Positions 43,257-52,708 are shown, counted from the stretch's first letter. The stretch is 64,000 bases of DNA from Nocardia carnea (GCF_029868855.1 NZ_JARWOV010000239.1:42501-106500); one strand, 5' to 3'. The notes: generated by a model not told the origin, from the sequence alone. Made by a program: numbers and translations.

Positions 43257-44164
43257 CGCTGCTGCTCCGCTCGGTGTTCGAGATCCCGTTTCATACGCTC
43301 GATCTCGTCGTCGGGCGGGATATCGCCGCCGCCGTCGGGGATGAATCGACCGGTATCGCGCCACTGGACCGCGGCGTCGAAACCGTGCTGCTGGGCGAAA
43401 TCGACGAACCAGCGTCCCTCGGGGGAGTGGCGGGTGATGCCGTCGAAGAGGATCGCGAGATTCTGCGTCGTCTGCAGGCCCATGTTGTCGTAGGCCTGGT
43501 TGATCATCATCTTCTGCATGACCAGCTGGTTGGTGGGGATCCCGGCCATCCGGTCCACGAGTTCTGCGACCGCGGTGTCGAGTTCGGCCGCCGGGACCGC
43601 GTCGATGACCAGCCCCCATTCCCGGGCCCGGATCCCGTCGATGGTGTCGCCGGTGAGCAGCATGCGTTTGGCGCGTTCGGCGCCGAGGCGATAAACCCAC
43701 ATCGCGGTCGTGGGGCAGCCCCATACCCGGGCCGGCATATAGCCGATCCGCGCGTCCTCGGCCATGACGACGAGGTCGCAGGACAGGGCGATATCGCTGC
43801 CGCCCGCCACGGCGTAGCCGTGCACCTTCGCGACGGTCGGTTTGGCCGAACGCCACAGTGAGAAGAAATGGTCGGTGTTGGTTTTCATCATCCGGAAATC
43901 CTTGATCGGATCCCAGACCGCGCCCTGATGTTCTTCGCCGCCTTCGCCGTAGAGCTTCAGATCGTAGCCCGCGCAGAAGGCACGGCCGGCACCCTGGACC
44001 ACGATGACGCGCACCGCGTCATCGGCGTTCGCCGCGGCGACGGCCGCACCGATTTCGTGGGCCATCTCGCCGGTGATCGCGTTCAGCCGCTCGGGCCGGT
44101 TCAAGGTGAGGTAGGCGCGATGGTCGCGGACTTCGTAGGCGACCGTGTTCCCGGCGAAAGTCAT
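43253..44164 (-). CDS. Enoyl-CoA hydratase/isomerase (crotonase) family protein
   Basis: A 303-residue crotonase. It has RAYLTLNRPERLNAITGEMA, GAGRAFCAGYDLKLYGEGG, then VHGYAVAGGSDIALSCDLVV with the oxyanion Gly-Gly, and ARIGYMPARVWGCPTTAMWV. The usual catalytic Glu of hydratases near residue 145 aligns with the RVWGCP region, where no Glu is seen, so the reaction may be isomerisation, hydrolysis or C-C cleavage instead. The first gene of a three-gene coupled operon, preceded by an 18-base operator. Confidence 0.85.
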   Translation of the reverse strand: MTFAGNTVAYEVRDHRAYLTLNRPERLNAITGEMAHEIGAAVAAANADDAVRVIVVQGAGRAFCAGYDLKLYGEGGEEHQGAVWDPIKDFRMMKTNTDHFFSLWRSAKPTVAKVHGYAVAGGSDIALSCDLVVMAEDARIGYMPARVWGCPTTAMWVYRLGAERAKRMLLTGDTIDGIRAREWGLVIDAVPAAELDTAVAELVDRMAGIPTNQLVMQKMMINQAYDNMGLQTTQNLAILFDGITRHSPEGRWFVDFAQQHGFDAAVQWRDTGRFIPDGGGDIPPDDEIERMKRDLEHRAEQQR

Positions 44165-44208
44165 CTCGGTGCTCCGATCTCGGCGGCGAAGATACCGAGA
44201 ACGGTTTC

Positions 44209-44226
44209 ACAGTCCGTTTGGACTGT
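44209..44226. promoter_or_regulatory. Candidate TetR operator of the crotonase operon
   Basis: ACAGTCC and GGACTGT, perfect 7-base arms with a 4-base spacer, lie 45-62 bases before the crotonase ATG. On the minus strand the outer end overlaps a TTGACA hexamer (44229-44224), so binding would block a -35 element. The cognate regulator is probably the TetR encoded by the last gene of the operon. Confidence 0.6.
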
Positions 44227-44242
44227 CAACGGGGTGACCGGC

Positions 44243-44701
44243 TCACGAGCCCGCGGCCGGCCGGGTCACCGGCACATCCTCGGCGAAATCGACCACGAGT
44301 TCGCGACGGGAGAACAACCAGGTGCCGCCGGAGTATTCGAAGGTGTCCCGATATCGGAGGGCGATCCGGTTGTCCCGGTGGCCGTCACCGCGGGTGTAGA
44401 TGTGGTGGGCCGTGCAGTAGGTCTCGCCGTATGCGCGGCCGGGGGTGCCGGTCTCGACCACCTGCTGCTCGACCACGTGCCGGGTCGCCACCAGGTGCGA
44501 TACCGCCGAGACCACCGCCCGGGCCACTGCCTCCCGGCCGCGTAGCACGGCCGGTGTGTCTGCCCTGTTCAGTTCCGGCGGCAGTACGAGAACCACCTCG
44601 GACGTGCACAGGGCGGCGACTGCCGCGATGTCCCGGCGATCGACGGCCTGCGCATAGCGCGCCGCGAGCGTGGTCAGGGCGAGACGGTCGGCAGGGTCCA
44701 T
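44243..44701 (-). CDS. SnoaL-like / NTF2-fold protein
   Basis: A 152-residue SnoaL_4-type protein: DRLALTTLAARYAQAVDRRD, ALCTSEVVLVLPPELN, VVSAVSHLVATRHVVEQQVV and TYCTAHHIYTRGDGHRDNRI. The fold is a cone-shaped alpha+beta barrel used by small isomerases, dehydratases and hydroxylases, including bile-acid 7-alpha-dehydratase relatives. The ATG stands 60 bases beyond a truncated SDR remnant encoded on the other strand. Confidence 0.8.
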   Translation of the reverse strand: MDPADRLALTTLAARYAQAVDRRDIAAVAALCTSEVVLVLPPELNRADTPAVLRGREAVARAVVSAVSHLVATRHVVEQQVVETGTPGRAYGETYCTAHHIYTRGDGHRDNRIALRYRDTFEYSGGTWLFSRRELVVDFAEDVPVTRPAAGS

Positions 44702-44755
44702 CGTCGTATCTCAGCTCGGATCGGCACCGGATCCCAAGGGGTCTCTCGCTGGGTG

Positions 44756-44890
44756 GGACTGCGGTGGCCGCACCATCCGGTCGTCGCGTTCCTCGCCGGC
44801 GACGGTGCGCGATACCTCACCGGCAACACCCTGTTCGTCGACAGCGGTGCGCATATCAACGGCGTGCAATGGGCGCCGGCGGTCGACTGA
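44756..44890 (+). pseudogene. 3' remnant of an SDR gene
   Basis: The frame ending at the TGA of 44888-44890 reads HHPVVAFLAGDGARYLTG, then NTLFVDSGAHINGVQWAPAVD. This is the standard C terminus of FabG-type SDRs (VAFLASDxARYxTGxTLFVDGGAHINGVxW). The upstream frame loses similarity within about 10 codons, and the rest of the gene (about 700 bases) is absent; the SnoaL-like gene on the opposite strand occupies its place. It looks like the scar of a rearrangement or deletion. Confidence 0.75.
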
Positions 44891-45072
44891 ACGCCGCATT
44901 CGAGTGTCCGGTGTCGGTACCGGCGAGCCGCCTGGACGGCCGCCGGTAGGAAGCCCCTTTCCACTGGCTGAGACCTGCTGCGGCGGGCCGGTGCCGGACT
45001 TGGATAGCGTCGGATCGGCACGTGCGGCGTTGCCGGATTCGTGTGGCACGGGATATGCGGGCAGGAGTTGAG

Positions 45073-46752
45073 GTGGAACGCGCGACCATTGCGGAGATGC
45101 TGCTCGACCGTCTCGGTGATTCGCACCCGGGGGTGCGGACCCGGGAACAGGATCGGACGTGGGACGAGACGGTGCGGGAAAGCGCCGCCCGCGGAGCGCT
45201 GGCCACGGCGTTGCGGGCCGACGGCCCGTTCCATATCGGAGTGCTGCTCGAGAACACCCCCGAATACCTGTTCTGGCTCGGCGGCGCAGCGTTGAGTGGT
45301 GCGGTGATCGTCGGTATCAACCCCACCCGGCGCGGCGCCGAGCTCGAGGCCGAGATCCGATATGTCGACTGCCAATTGATCGTGACCGATACCGCCGGGA
45401 TGGCGAAATTGCGCGGGCTCGACCTCGGGCTCGGCGCGGACCGTTTCGTGCTCGTCGACGCACCGTCCTATCCCGACCTGGTCCGGGAACACCGGGTGGC
45501 GGAGCCGGTCGCCGCGCCCGCGGTGGACGAAACGACCCTGTTCCTGCTGTTGTTCACCTCCGGCACCACCGGTACCTCGAAAGCGGTGCGCTGCAGCCAG
45601 GGCCGGTTGGCCCGGCTCGCGTACGCGAACACCGAGAAGTACGGGCATATCCGCGAGGACGTCGACTACTGCTGTATGCCGTTGTTCCACGGAAACGCGC
45701 TGATGGCGCTGTGGGCGCCGGCGCTGGCCAACGGTGCGACGGTCTGCCTGACCCCCAGGTTCTCGGCCTCGGGGTTCCTGCCCGATGTGCGGTTCTTCGG
45801 CGCCACCTTCTTCACCTACGTCGGCAAGGCCCTGAGCTACCTGATGGCCACCCCGGAACAGCCCGACGATATCGACAACCCCCTCGTCCGGGGTTTCGGC
45901 ACCGAAGCATCGCCCGAGGACAGAGCCGAGTTCGCCCGCCGTTTCGGGGCCGAGTTGTACGAGGGTTACGGATCGTCGGAGGGGGCGGGGTCGGTGAAGG
46001 CCGATCCGGACGCACCCGTGGGAGCCATGGGCCGGCCCGCGCACGCCGATATCGCCGTCGTGCATCCGGATACCCTGGTCGACTGTGCCCGCGCGAAACT
46101 GGACCGGTACGGCCGGGTGCTGAACCCGGACGAGGCGATCGGGGAGATGGTCGACAAGGGCGGCGCGAAACGTTTCGAGGGGTATTACAAAAACGAGGCC
46201 GCGGTGGCCGAACGCATCCGGCACGGCTGGTACTGGACCGGTGACCTCGGCTATATCGACGAGGCCGGGTTCATCTACTTCGCCGGTCGCAAAGGTGATT
46301 GGATCCGCGTCGACGGGGAGAACACTTCCGCGCTGACGATCGAGCGGATCCTGCGGCGCCACCCGAAGATCATCGCGACGGGTGTGTACGCGGTGCCCGA
46401 TCCGCGTTCCGGTGATCAGGTGATGGCCGCGATCGAGGTCGCCGAGGTCGCGGATTTCGACCCGGCCGAGTTCGCGGAATTCCTCGCCGCCCAGGACGAT
46501 CTCGGAACCAAGGCGGCGCCGCGATTCGTGCGGGTATCGGCGAACCTGCCGGTGACCGGGTCGAACAAGGTGCTCAAACGCGAGCTGCAGGCGCAATTGT
46601 GGCGTGTCGGCGAACCCGTATACCACCGGGTGGGGCGGGGAGCGCCGACCTACGAACTGCTGACCGAGGCCGGTAAACAGGAGCTCGAACAGGAATTCCA
46701 CACCTACGGCCGCGCACGGTTCCTGCCGGACCCAGGAACTCCGAGTCGGTGA
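45073..46752 (+). CDS. Fatty-acyl/steroid CoA ligase, FadD17/FadD19-like
   Basis: A 559-residue acyl-CoA synthetase: LLLFTSGTTGTSKAVRCSQG, LYEGYGSSEGAGSVKADPDA, YKNEAAVAERIRHGWYWTGD, FAGRKGDWIRVDGENTSALT and LPVTGSNKVLKRELQAQLW. The SSEGAGSV and WIRVDGEN motifs resemble mycobacterial FadD17-type ligases linked with steroid side-chain catabolism. The GTG start has AGGAG 5 bases upstream. A single gene in a catabolic neighbourhood. The substrate assignment is inference. Confidence 0.88.
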   Translation: MERATIAEMLLDRLGDSHPGVRTREQDRTWDETVRESAARGALATALRADGPFHIGVLLENTPEYLFWLGGAALSGAVIVGINPTRRGAELEAEIRYVDCQLIVTDTAGMAKLRGLDLGLGADRFVLVDAPSYPDLVREHRVAEPVAAPAVDETTLFLLLFTSGTTGTSKAVRCSQGRLARLAYANTEKYGHIREDVDYCCMPLFHGNALMALWAPALANGATVCLTPRFSASGFLPDVRFFGATFFTYVGKALSYLMATPEQPDDIDNPLVRGFGTEASPEDRAEFARRFGAELYEGYGSSEGAGSVKADPDAPVGAMGRPAHADIAVVHPDTLVDCARAKLDRYGRVLNPDEAIGEMVDKGGAKRFEGYYKNEAAVAERIRHGWYWTGDLGYIDEAGFIYFAGRKGDWIRVDGENTSALTIERILRRHPKIIATGVYAVPDPRSGDQVMAAIEVAEVADFDPAEFAEFLAAQDDLGTKAAPRFVRVSANLPVTGSNKVLKRELQAQLWRVGEPVYHRVGRGAPTYELLTEAGKQELEQEFHTYGRARFLPDPGTPSR

Positions 46753-46929
46753 CGGCGCGTCCGGCGGGCGGGTTCCGGCCGGTGCGGATCTCGATACGGC
46801 GAGCGGCGCAGAACGTACCGCGGCCGATTCGGCCGAGTATGAGCAGGATGCCGAAGACAGCGCGCTGAACGGCTGTCAGGCCCTCATTATGCGGAGGCAG
46901 CGCAAGCGGTCCGCTGATATTCTCGGACG

Positions 46930-47568
46930 GTGCCGACCGGCGACGCATTGCTGACATTCGGACTGGCTTCGCTGGTTCTGATCGTGATTCCCGGGCCCAG
47001 TGTGCTGTTCGTGATCGGGCGGTCGCTGTCGCTGGGCCGTAAGGGCGGGTTGCTCAGCGTACTGGGCAACGAAGTCGGTGGTCTGGTGCCGATCTGCCTG
47101 GTCGCCGGCGGGGTCGGTTCGATCGTGGCGAAATCGATCGTCCTGTTCACAATCGTCAAGGTCTTCGGCGCCCTGTATTTGACCTACCTGGGCATTCAGG
47201 CCATCCGTCATCGCCGGGACGGCATCGAGACGCCCGATTCCGGGGTGACCGCGATACCGCCGTGGCGCGTGTTCGGCGAGGGAGTCCTGGTGGGGGCGAC
47301 CAACCCGAAGACGATCGTCTTCTTCGTGGCCGTTCTGCCCCAGTTCGTCGATTTCCACGCGGGCCGTGTTCCGTTGCAGATGATGGTGCTCGGTGCGGTT
47401 TTCACCGCGGTCGCGTTCGCCTGCGACAGCGTGTGGGCGTTGCTGGCCGGCGCCGCGCGTGGCTGGTTCTCCGGGTCGCCCCGGCGGCTGTCCGTGGCGG
47501 GCGCGTCGGGCGGGGCGATGATGATCGGTCTCGGCGGCACTCTGCTGTTCGCCGACAACCGGCAGTAA
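46930..47568 (+). CDS. LysE/RhtB family exporter
   Basis: A 212-residue membrane protein with about six hydrophobic segments. It has the family motif IVIPGPSVLFVIGRSLSLGR near residues 18-38, YLTYLGIQAIRH, and GVLVGATNPKTIVFFVAVLP. These are diagnostic of LysE/RhtB amino-acid or metabolite exporters. The start is GTG with a weak ribosome binding site. It converges on the flavin monooxygenase gene. Substrate unknown. Confidence 0.9.
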   Translation: MPTGDALLTFGLASLVLIVIPGPSVLFVIGRSLSLGRKGGLLSVLGNEVGGLVPICLVAGGVGSIVAKSIVLFTIVKVFGALYLTYLGIQAIRHRRDGIETPDSGVTAIPPWRVFGEGVLVGATNPKTIVFFVAVLPQFVDFHAGRVPLQMMVLGAVFTAVAFACDSVWALLAGAARGWFSGSPRRLSVAGASGGAMMIGLGGTLLFADNRQ

Positions 47569-47654
47569 CGCGGCTCCGGACCCCGTACGACAGGGACGGC
47601 GTTCGTTCCGGATTCGTCCACCGGTGGTTCCGCCGACGCAGCCGGGATCTCCCG

Positions 47655-49016
47655 CTAACCGGGTATCGGCGCGGGCGCGAAACGGCTCGCGGGTTTCGGC
47701 AGGCCGAGGTGGTCACGCAGGGTGGTGCCCGTGTACTCGGTGCGGAACAGTCCGCGGTCCCGCAGGATCGGTACGACGGTTTCGGTGAAGATCTCCAGGC
47801 CGCCGGGGTAATAGGGCGGCATCACATTGAAACCGTCGGCGGCGCCCGAACGGAACCATTCCTCGATGGTGTCGGCCACCTGTTCCGGGGTTCCGGCGAA
47901 GACGCGGTGCCCGCGGGCCCCGGCGAGACGGTGCAGCAGGCCGCGCAGGGTGGGGCGTTCGCGGCGCACGATACCGGCCACGACCTGGCGTCGGCTGGCG
48001 GTGTTGTCGGTGACATCGCCGGCGTCGGCGAACAAGCCTGCCGGTACCGGTTCGTCGAGCGGCAGCCGCCGCAACGAGGCACCCGCCAGCGACTCCAGTT
48101 GCGTGAGACCGTATTCGGGGACCGTGAGTTCGTTGAACTCCCGTTCGAGCTGTTTCGCCTCGGTTTCGGTGTCCGCGATGAATGGGCTGAGGCCGGGGAG
48201 AACCTTCACATGGTCGGGATCGCGGCCGAATTCGGCGGCGCGGCGTTTGATATCGGTGTAGAAGGCCTGGGCGTCGGCGAGGCGCTGATGTGCGGTGAAG
48301 ATGGCCTCGGCGTAGCGGCCGGCGAAGGCGCGGCCGTCGTTCGAGGCGCCCGCCTGGACCAGCACGGGATAACCCTGTGGGGTGCGGGCCGCGGAGAACG
48401 GGCCACGCACCCGCAGATGTTCGCCCGTGAAATGGATGGGATGGATCTTGTCCGGGTCGGCGTAGCGGCCGGCGGCACGGTCGAGCAGGACCGCGTCGTC
48501 CTCCCAGCTGTCCCACAGCGCCGTCACCGCGTCGACGAATTCACGGGCCCGCGCATAGCGTTCGGCATGGTCGGGGTGGCGGTCGAGACCGAAATTGGCG
48601 GCCGCCAGATCGGTTCCGGTGGTGACGATATTCCAGCCCGCCCGGCCACCGGAGATATGGTCCAGCGAGGAGAAGAGCCGGGCCAGGTTGTAGGGCTCGT
48701 AGTAGGTGGTGGAGGCGGTCGCGATCAGCCCGATACGGGTGGTGGCCGCGGCGATCGCGGTGAGCAGCGTGATCGGCTCCAGTCCGGGCGCGGCGTTGTA
48801 GGCCACATTTGTCCGCAGGGCGGGGCCGTCGGCGAAGAAAACCGCGTCGAAGGCAGCGGCTTCGGCGGTACGCGCGATCTCCTGGTAATAGCGCACATCG
48901 TAGATCCGGTCCGGGCGGCTCAGCGGATGCCGCCAGGCGGCCTCGTGGTGACCCGCTGGGTAGATGAACGCGTTCAGAGCGAGTCGACGTCGCCCGGCAG
49001 GAGAAGGTTGCGGCAT
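47655..49016 (-). CDS. Flavin-dependent monooxygenase, NtaA/SnaA/DszA family
   Basis: A 453-residue LLM protein of the NtaA/SnaA/DszA group. It has RLALNAFIYPAGHHEAAWRH, ARTAEAAAFDAVFFADGPAL, RIGLIATASTTYYEPYNLAR, FSSLDHISGGRAGWNIVTTG, and QGYPVLVQAGASNDGRAFAG. These enzymes use FMNH2 from a separate reductase to oxygenate their substrate; no reductase gene is adjacent. It is the last gene of the minus-strand series that begins with the TetR at 52709-53326. Confidence 0.9.
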   Translation of the reverse strand: MPQPSPAGRRRLALNAFIYPAGHHEAAWRHPLSRPDRIYDVRYYQEIARTAEAAAFDAVFFADGPALRTNVAYNAAPGLEPITLLTAIAAATTRIGLIATASTTYYEPYNLARLFSSLDHISGGRAGWNIVTTGTDLAAANFGLDRHPDHAERYARAREFVDAVTALWDSWEDDAVLLDRAAGRYADPDKIHPIHFTGEHLRVRGPFSAARTPQGYPVLVQAGASNDGRAFAGRYAEAIFTAHQRLADAQAFYTDIKRRAAEFGRDPDHVKVLPGLSPFIADTETEAKQLEREFNELTVPEYGLTQLESLAGASLRRLPLDEPVPAGLFADAGDVTDNTASRRQVVAGIVRRERPTLRGLLHRLAGARGHRVFAGTPEQVADTIEEWFRSGAADGFNVMPPYYPGGLEIFTETVVPILRDRGLFRTEYTGTTLRDHLGLPKPASRFAPAPIPG

Positions 49017-49142
49017 AGCCGCATTAGAGCAACGCCGCCGCCTGCCGGGGAACGGTAATTCGCTTGCTGATCCGAACTCTGGTGCGGCAGCAACCCACGG
49101 TTGGGCGGCCGGCGGCCGGTTCGCGGGTCACCACCTCACCCA

Positions 49143-49880
49143 TCACATGTACCTTCCGCCGGTGACCTCGAGAACGGCTCCGGTCATATAGGACGACAGG
49201 TCGGAGGCCAGGAACAACACCACGTCGGCGACCTCGCTGGGCTCACCCGCCCGTGCGAGCGGGATCTCGGCCATCTTCTGGTCCCAGACCTTCTGCGGCA
49301 TGGCTTCGGTCATCGCGGTACGGATGAGACCCGGCTGTACGGCATTGACGCGCACGTTCTTGAACGCCACTTCTTTGGCCGCGGCCTTGGTGAGCCCGAC
49401 GATCCCGGCCTTGGCGGCCGAATAGTTGGTCTGGCCGGGCAGGCCGATCTTGCCCGACAGCGAGGAGATGTTGACGATGGCGCCGCGGCCGTGCTCGCGC
49501 ATCCGAGAGGCGGCGGCCCGGGTGCCGTTCCAGGTGCCTTTGAGGTGGATGGCGATCACGTCGTCGAAATCGGCTTCGGTCATTTTTCGCATGGTGGCGT
49601 CGCGGGTGATCCCGGCGTTGTTGACGAACACACCGACCGGGCCGAATTGCTCGGCCGTATCGAGCAACGCCTCAACCTGGGCGCTGTCGCGCACATCGCA
49701 GCGGGTGTAGGCGGCGACCGATTCACCGCCGAGTTCGGCGACGGCCGCGGCACCCGCTTCGTCGTCGATATCGCCGATCGCGACCTTGGCGCCTTCGGCT
49801 ACGAAAGTGCGCGCGATCTGCAGCCCGATCCCCTGTGCGGCACCGGTGACCGCGGCCACCCGACCCTCCAGCAAGCCCAT
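49143..49880 (-). CDS. SDR oxidoreductase, FabG-type
   Basis: A 245-residue classical SDR: AAVTGAAQGIGLQIARTFVA, NNAGITRDATMRKMTEADFD, NISSLSGKIGLPGQTNYSAA with YSAAK active site, and PGLIRTAMTEAMP. It has the acidic residue IGDIDDE after strand two, favouring NAD. GGAG precedes the ATG. In this operon it would oxidise a 3-hydroxyacyl-CoA or similar alcohol after the acyl-CoA dehydrogenase step. Confidence 0.9.
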   Translation of the reverse strand: MGLLEGRVAAVTGAAQGIGLQIARTFVAEGAKVAIGDIDDEAGAAAVAELGGESVAAYTRCDVRDSAQVEALLDTAEQFGPVGVFVNNAGITRDATMRKMTEADFDDVIAIHLKGTWNGTRAAASRMREHGRGAIVNISSLSGKIGLPGQTNYSAAKAGIVGLTKAAAKEVAFKNVRVNAVQPGLIRTAMTEAMPQKVWDQKMAEIPLARAGEPSEVADVVLFLASDLSSYMTGAVLEVTGGRYM

Positions 49881-50099
49881 ACTCAGCTCCGTTCCATATT
49901 GTGCGGGAAGAGAATTGTCGTCCGGCGGGTCGGCGTCGAGGCCCGGTGCTCGTCACCCGCGGCCGCCCGATATCGGTGGTGTCGCAGCAGGGTTCGGCTC
50001 GCACCGCGCGCACCCTCGAGAGTGCCCACCGATTTCTTGCCGTGGTCGGGACGGATGAGACCCGCGGCGTGGCGGTTGCGGGCGACAATGCCCTCGATT

Positions 50100-51305
50100 T
50101 CAGCGTTGCGCACCGCTCGTCTCTCGTTTCGCGTGTCCGACCAGCCGGCCGCCGATGATGAGGCGCTGGATTTCGCTGGTGCCCTCGTACAGGCGGAGCA
50201 GGCGCACTTCGCGGTAGATCCGTTCGACCGCGACACCGCGCATATATCCGGTGCCGCCGTGGATCTGCACCGCCAGATCGGCGACCTTACCGGCCATTTC
50301 GGTGCAGTACAGCTTCGCCGCCGACGGGCCCACCCGGCGGTCCTCCCCGGAGACGTACCTGGCGGCGATATCGCGGACCAGGGCGCGTCCGGCGGCCACA
50401 CCCGTGTATTGGTCGGCGATCATCGCCTGGACCAGCTGGAAATCGCCGATCGGGGTGCCGCCCTGGGTTGCCGTGGCGGCGTAGGCGACGGATTCGTCGA
50501 GGGCACGCTGCGCCGCGCCGACGGCGAGCGCGGCAATATGCATCCGGCCGCGGGCCAGGGACACCATCGCGGCCCGATAACCGACGTCCTCGCTGCCGCC
50601 GACCAGCGCCGCGGCCGGCACCCGCACGCCGGTGAACCGTACCTCGGAGGTCCAGGCGCCTTCCTGACCCATTTTGCGATCCTTCGGCCCGACTTCCACG
50701 CCGGGAGTGGTGGCGGGAACGAGGAATACCGCGATACCGGGACCGTCCGCGTCGGCAGGCCGGGTGCGGGCGAAGACCACGAACAGGTCCGCCACCGGCG
50801 CATTGGTGATGAAGCGTTTCTCACCGTCGATCACCCAGTCGTCGCCCTCGCGCACGGCCTTGGTGCGCAGCCCGGCGGGGTCGGATCCCGCACCGGGTTC
50901 GGTGAGTGCGAAGGCGGCCACCACCTCGCCGGAGGCGATGCGCTCGAGCCAGGTCTGCTTCTGTTCGGCGGTGCCGTAGTTGACCAGCACCTGTCCGGCG
51001 ATGCCGTTGTTGGTACCGAACATGGACCGGAACGCCAGAGTCGTGTAGCCGAACTCCATGGCCAGTTCGACATCCTGGGCCAGGTCCAGGCCGAGCCCGC
51101 CCCATTCCTGCGGGACGGCGTAGCCGAACAGGCCCATATCGGCGGCGGCCCGGCGGATATCGCCGGGCACACTGTCGGTATCGGCGATCTCCTGTTCGCG
51201 CGGGACCACCGCGCCGCGCACGAACTCGCGGGTCTGCGCCAGGATATCGGCGAAGTCCTCGGCGGACACCTGCGAAACCTGTGCCGCTGCGTTGTCGGCA
51301 GCCAT
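50100..51305 (-). CDS. Acyl-CoA dehydrogenase
   Basis: A 401-residue ACAD. It has FAALTEPGAGSDPAGLRTKA-type flavin motif (AFALTEPGAGSDPAGLRTKA), DWVIDGEKRFITNAPVADLF, LAVQIHGGTGYMRGVAVERI, and LLRLYEGTSEIQRLIIG with the catalytic Glu of the YEGTSEIQ motif. It forms the alpha,beta double bond of an acyl-CoA and hands electrons to ETF. GGAGG precedes the ATG. The CoA-transferase gene is 94 bases upstream on the same strand. Confidence 0.93.
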   Translation of the reverse strand: MAADNAAAQVSQVSAEDFADILAQTREFVRGAVVPREQEIADTDSVPGDIRRAAADMGLFGYAVPQEWGGLGLDLAQDVELAMEFGYTTLAFRSMFGTNNGIAGQVLVNYGTAEQKQTWLERIASGEVVAAFALTEPGAGSDPAGLRTKAVREGDDWVIDGEKRFITNAPVADLFVVFARTRPADADGPGIAVFLVPATTPGVEVGPKDRKMGQEGAWTSEVRFTGVRVPAAALVGGSEDVGYRAAMVSLARGRMHIAALAVGAAQRALDESVAYAATATQGGTPIGDFQLVQAMIADQYTGVAAGRALVRDIAARYVSGEDRRVGPSAAKLYCTEMAGKVADLAVQIHGGTGYMRGVAVERIYREVRLLRLYEGTSEIQRLIIGGRLVGHAKRETSGAQR

Positions 51306-51399
51306 CGATCCTCCTTTGCCGGATATCGCTGAACGGGGGATAACGCGCCGTGGCGCTGCGGTCGGTACGGGATCCTGGACTTCTTCTCGCTCATCGGTT

Positions 51400-52617
51400 T
51401 CAGGTGCCCAGATGTCCGTGAGCGATCCACTCGTCGATCTCGGGCTGTGCGGCGCCGAGGAGATCGCGCAGCACCTGCGGGCCGTCGGCGCCGAGGGCCG
51501 GCGCCGCTCCGGTGGTGAGGTGCGTTCCGTCGAAGGCGGCGGGCAGGCCTGCGGCCAGGTACGTGCCGATCCGGGGCTGGTCGAGGGCCGTGAACAGGGG
51601 ATTGGCCGCCAGTTCGCCGCTGCCGGCCAGTTCGGCGAACCCGCGGTAGCGTTCGAACAGCACCGAGGTCGCTGACAGCGCCTCGGTGACCTGGGCGGCG
51701 GTGCGGTCGGCGAACCACGGTGCGAACAGGGCGTCGAGCAGCGCGCGATGGCGGTAGCGGTCGGCATCGGCCGAGAAATCGGCGTCCAGTGTCTTCTCCA
51801 GGGCGGCGACCGCCTCGGTGCGGCCGGTGACGGCCACCAGGTCACGCATATGCCGGGGCGTCAGCGCGACCACCATGAACCGCGCGCCGTCCGCGGTGCG
51901 GAAATCCTTGCCGTAGGTGCCGTAGACCGCGTTGCCGGTCGCCTCCCGTTCGACACCGTTGATCTGCACCTCGGTGAGGTAACTCAGATGTCCGGCAATC
52001 GCCAGCGCTACATCGGACAGCGGCAGGTCGACGGCCGCGCCGGCCCCGGTGGATTCACGCCGCCGTACCGCCGCCGCGATCGCCAGGGCCGCATACAACC
52101 CGCACGCGACGTCCCAGGCAGGCAGTACGTGATTGGCGGGGGAGTTCTGCTCGGGTGCACCGGTGATCAGCGGGAAGCCGATACCGGCGTTCACGGTGTA
52201 GTCGACCGCGGCGCCGCCGTCGCGGGTACCGAGGATCTGCAGTGTGATGACATCGGGGCGCAGCGCGCGCAGCGTTTCGTGGCTCAGCCATTCCCGTCCG
52301 CCCGCATTGGTGACCAGGATGCCGCCGCCGGGACCCGGTGCGGTGATCAGCCGCTGTACCAGCGCCCGGCCTTCCGGACTGCGCAGATCGCAGGTGACCG
52401 AACGCTTGCCGCGATTGAGCCCGGCCCAGTAGATACTCTCGCCGTCCGCGGTGACAGGCCAGCGGTTCCTGTCCCCCGCGCCGCCGATCGGGTCGACCCG
52501 GATCACCTCCGCGCCGAGCTGCGACAGCGTCAGCCCGCACAGTGGCGAGGCGACGAAACTCGACACCTCCACCACACGCAGGCCGGACAGGGGTCGCGGG
52601 TCTGCGGTTTCGCTCAT
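51400..52617 (-). CDS. CaiB/BaiF family CoA transferase
   Basis: A 405-residue family III CoA transferase or acyl-CoA racemase-like protein. It has LSGLRVVEVSSFVASPLCGL, LSQLGAEVIRVDPIGG, and GLNRGKRSVTCDLRSPEGRA at the N terminus, and NAVYGTYGKDFRTADGARFM mid-protein. It would move CoA between acids, or epimerise a 2-methylacyl-CoA as AMACR does. GGAGG precedes the ATG. It sits between the TetR and acyl-CoA dehydrogenase genes. Confidence 0.9.
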   Translation of the reverse strand: MSETADPRPLSGLRVVEVSSFVASPLCGLTLSQLGAEVIRVDPIGGAGDRNRWPVTADGESIYWAGLNRGKRSVTCDLRSPEGRALVQRLITAPGPGGGILVTNAGGREWLSHETLRALRPDVITLQILGTRDGGAAVDYTVNAGIGFPLITGAPEQNSPANHVLPAWDVACGLYAALAIAAAVRRRESTGAGAAVDLPLSDVALAIAGHLSYLTEVQINGVEREATGNAVYGTYGKDFRTADGARFMVVALTPRHMRDLVAVTGRTEAVAALEKTLDADFSADADRYRHRALLDALFAPWFADRTAAQVTEALSATSVLFERYRGFAELAGSGELAANPLFTALDQPRIGTYLAAGLPAAFDGTHLTTGAAPALGADGPQVLRDLLGAAQPEIDEWIAHGHLGT

Positions 52618-52708
52618 GTTGTGTCCTCCAGGAGCAACTCTCTCACGCCATCGAGCGCGTCACCCTCCGGCGAAGCACAAGGTACCGGCCGGGGCGGATT
52701 CGCCTGCC

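Noticed and set aside
44193..44210. GAGAACGGTTTC as a KstR box before the crotonase gene.
   Set aside because: The spacing between AAC and GTT is one base instead of two and the flanks do not match; the adjacent perfect repeat at 44209-44226 explains the region better.
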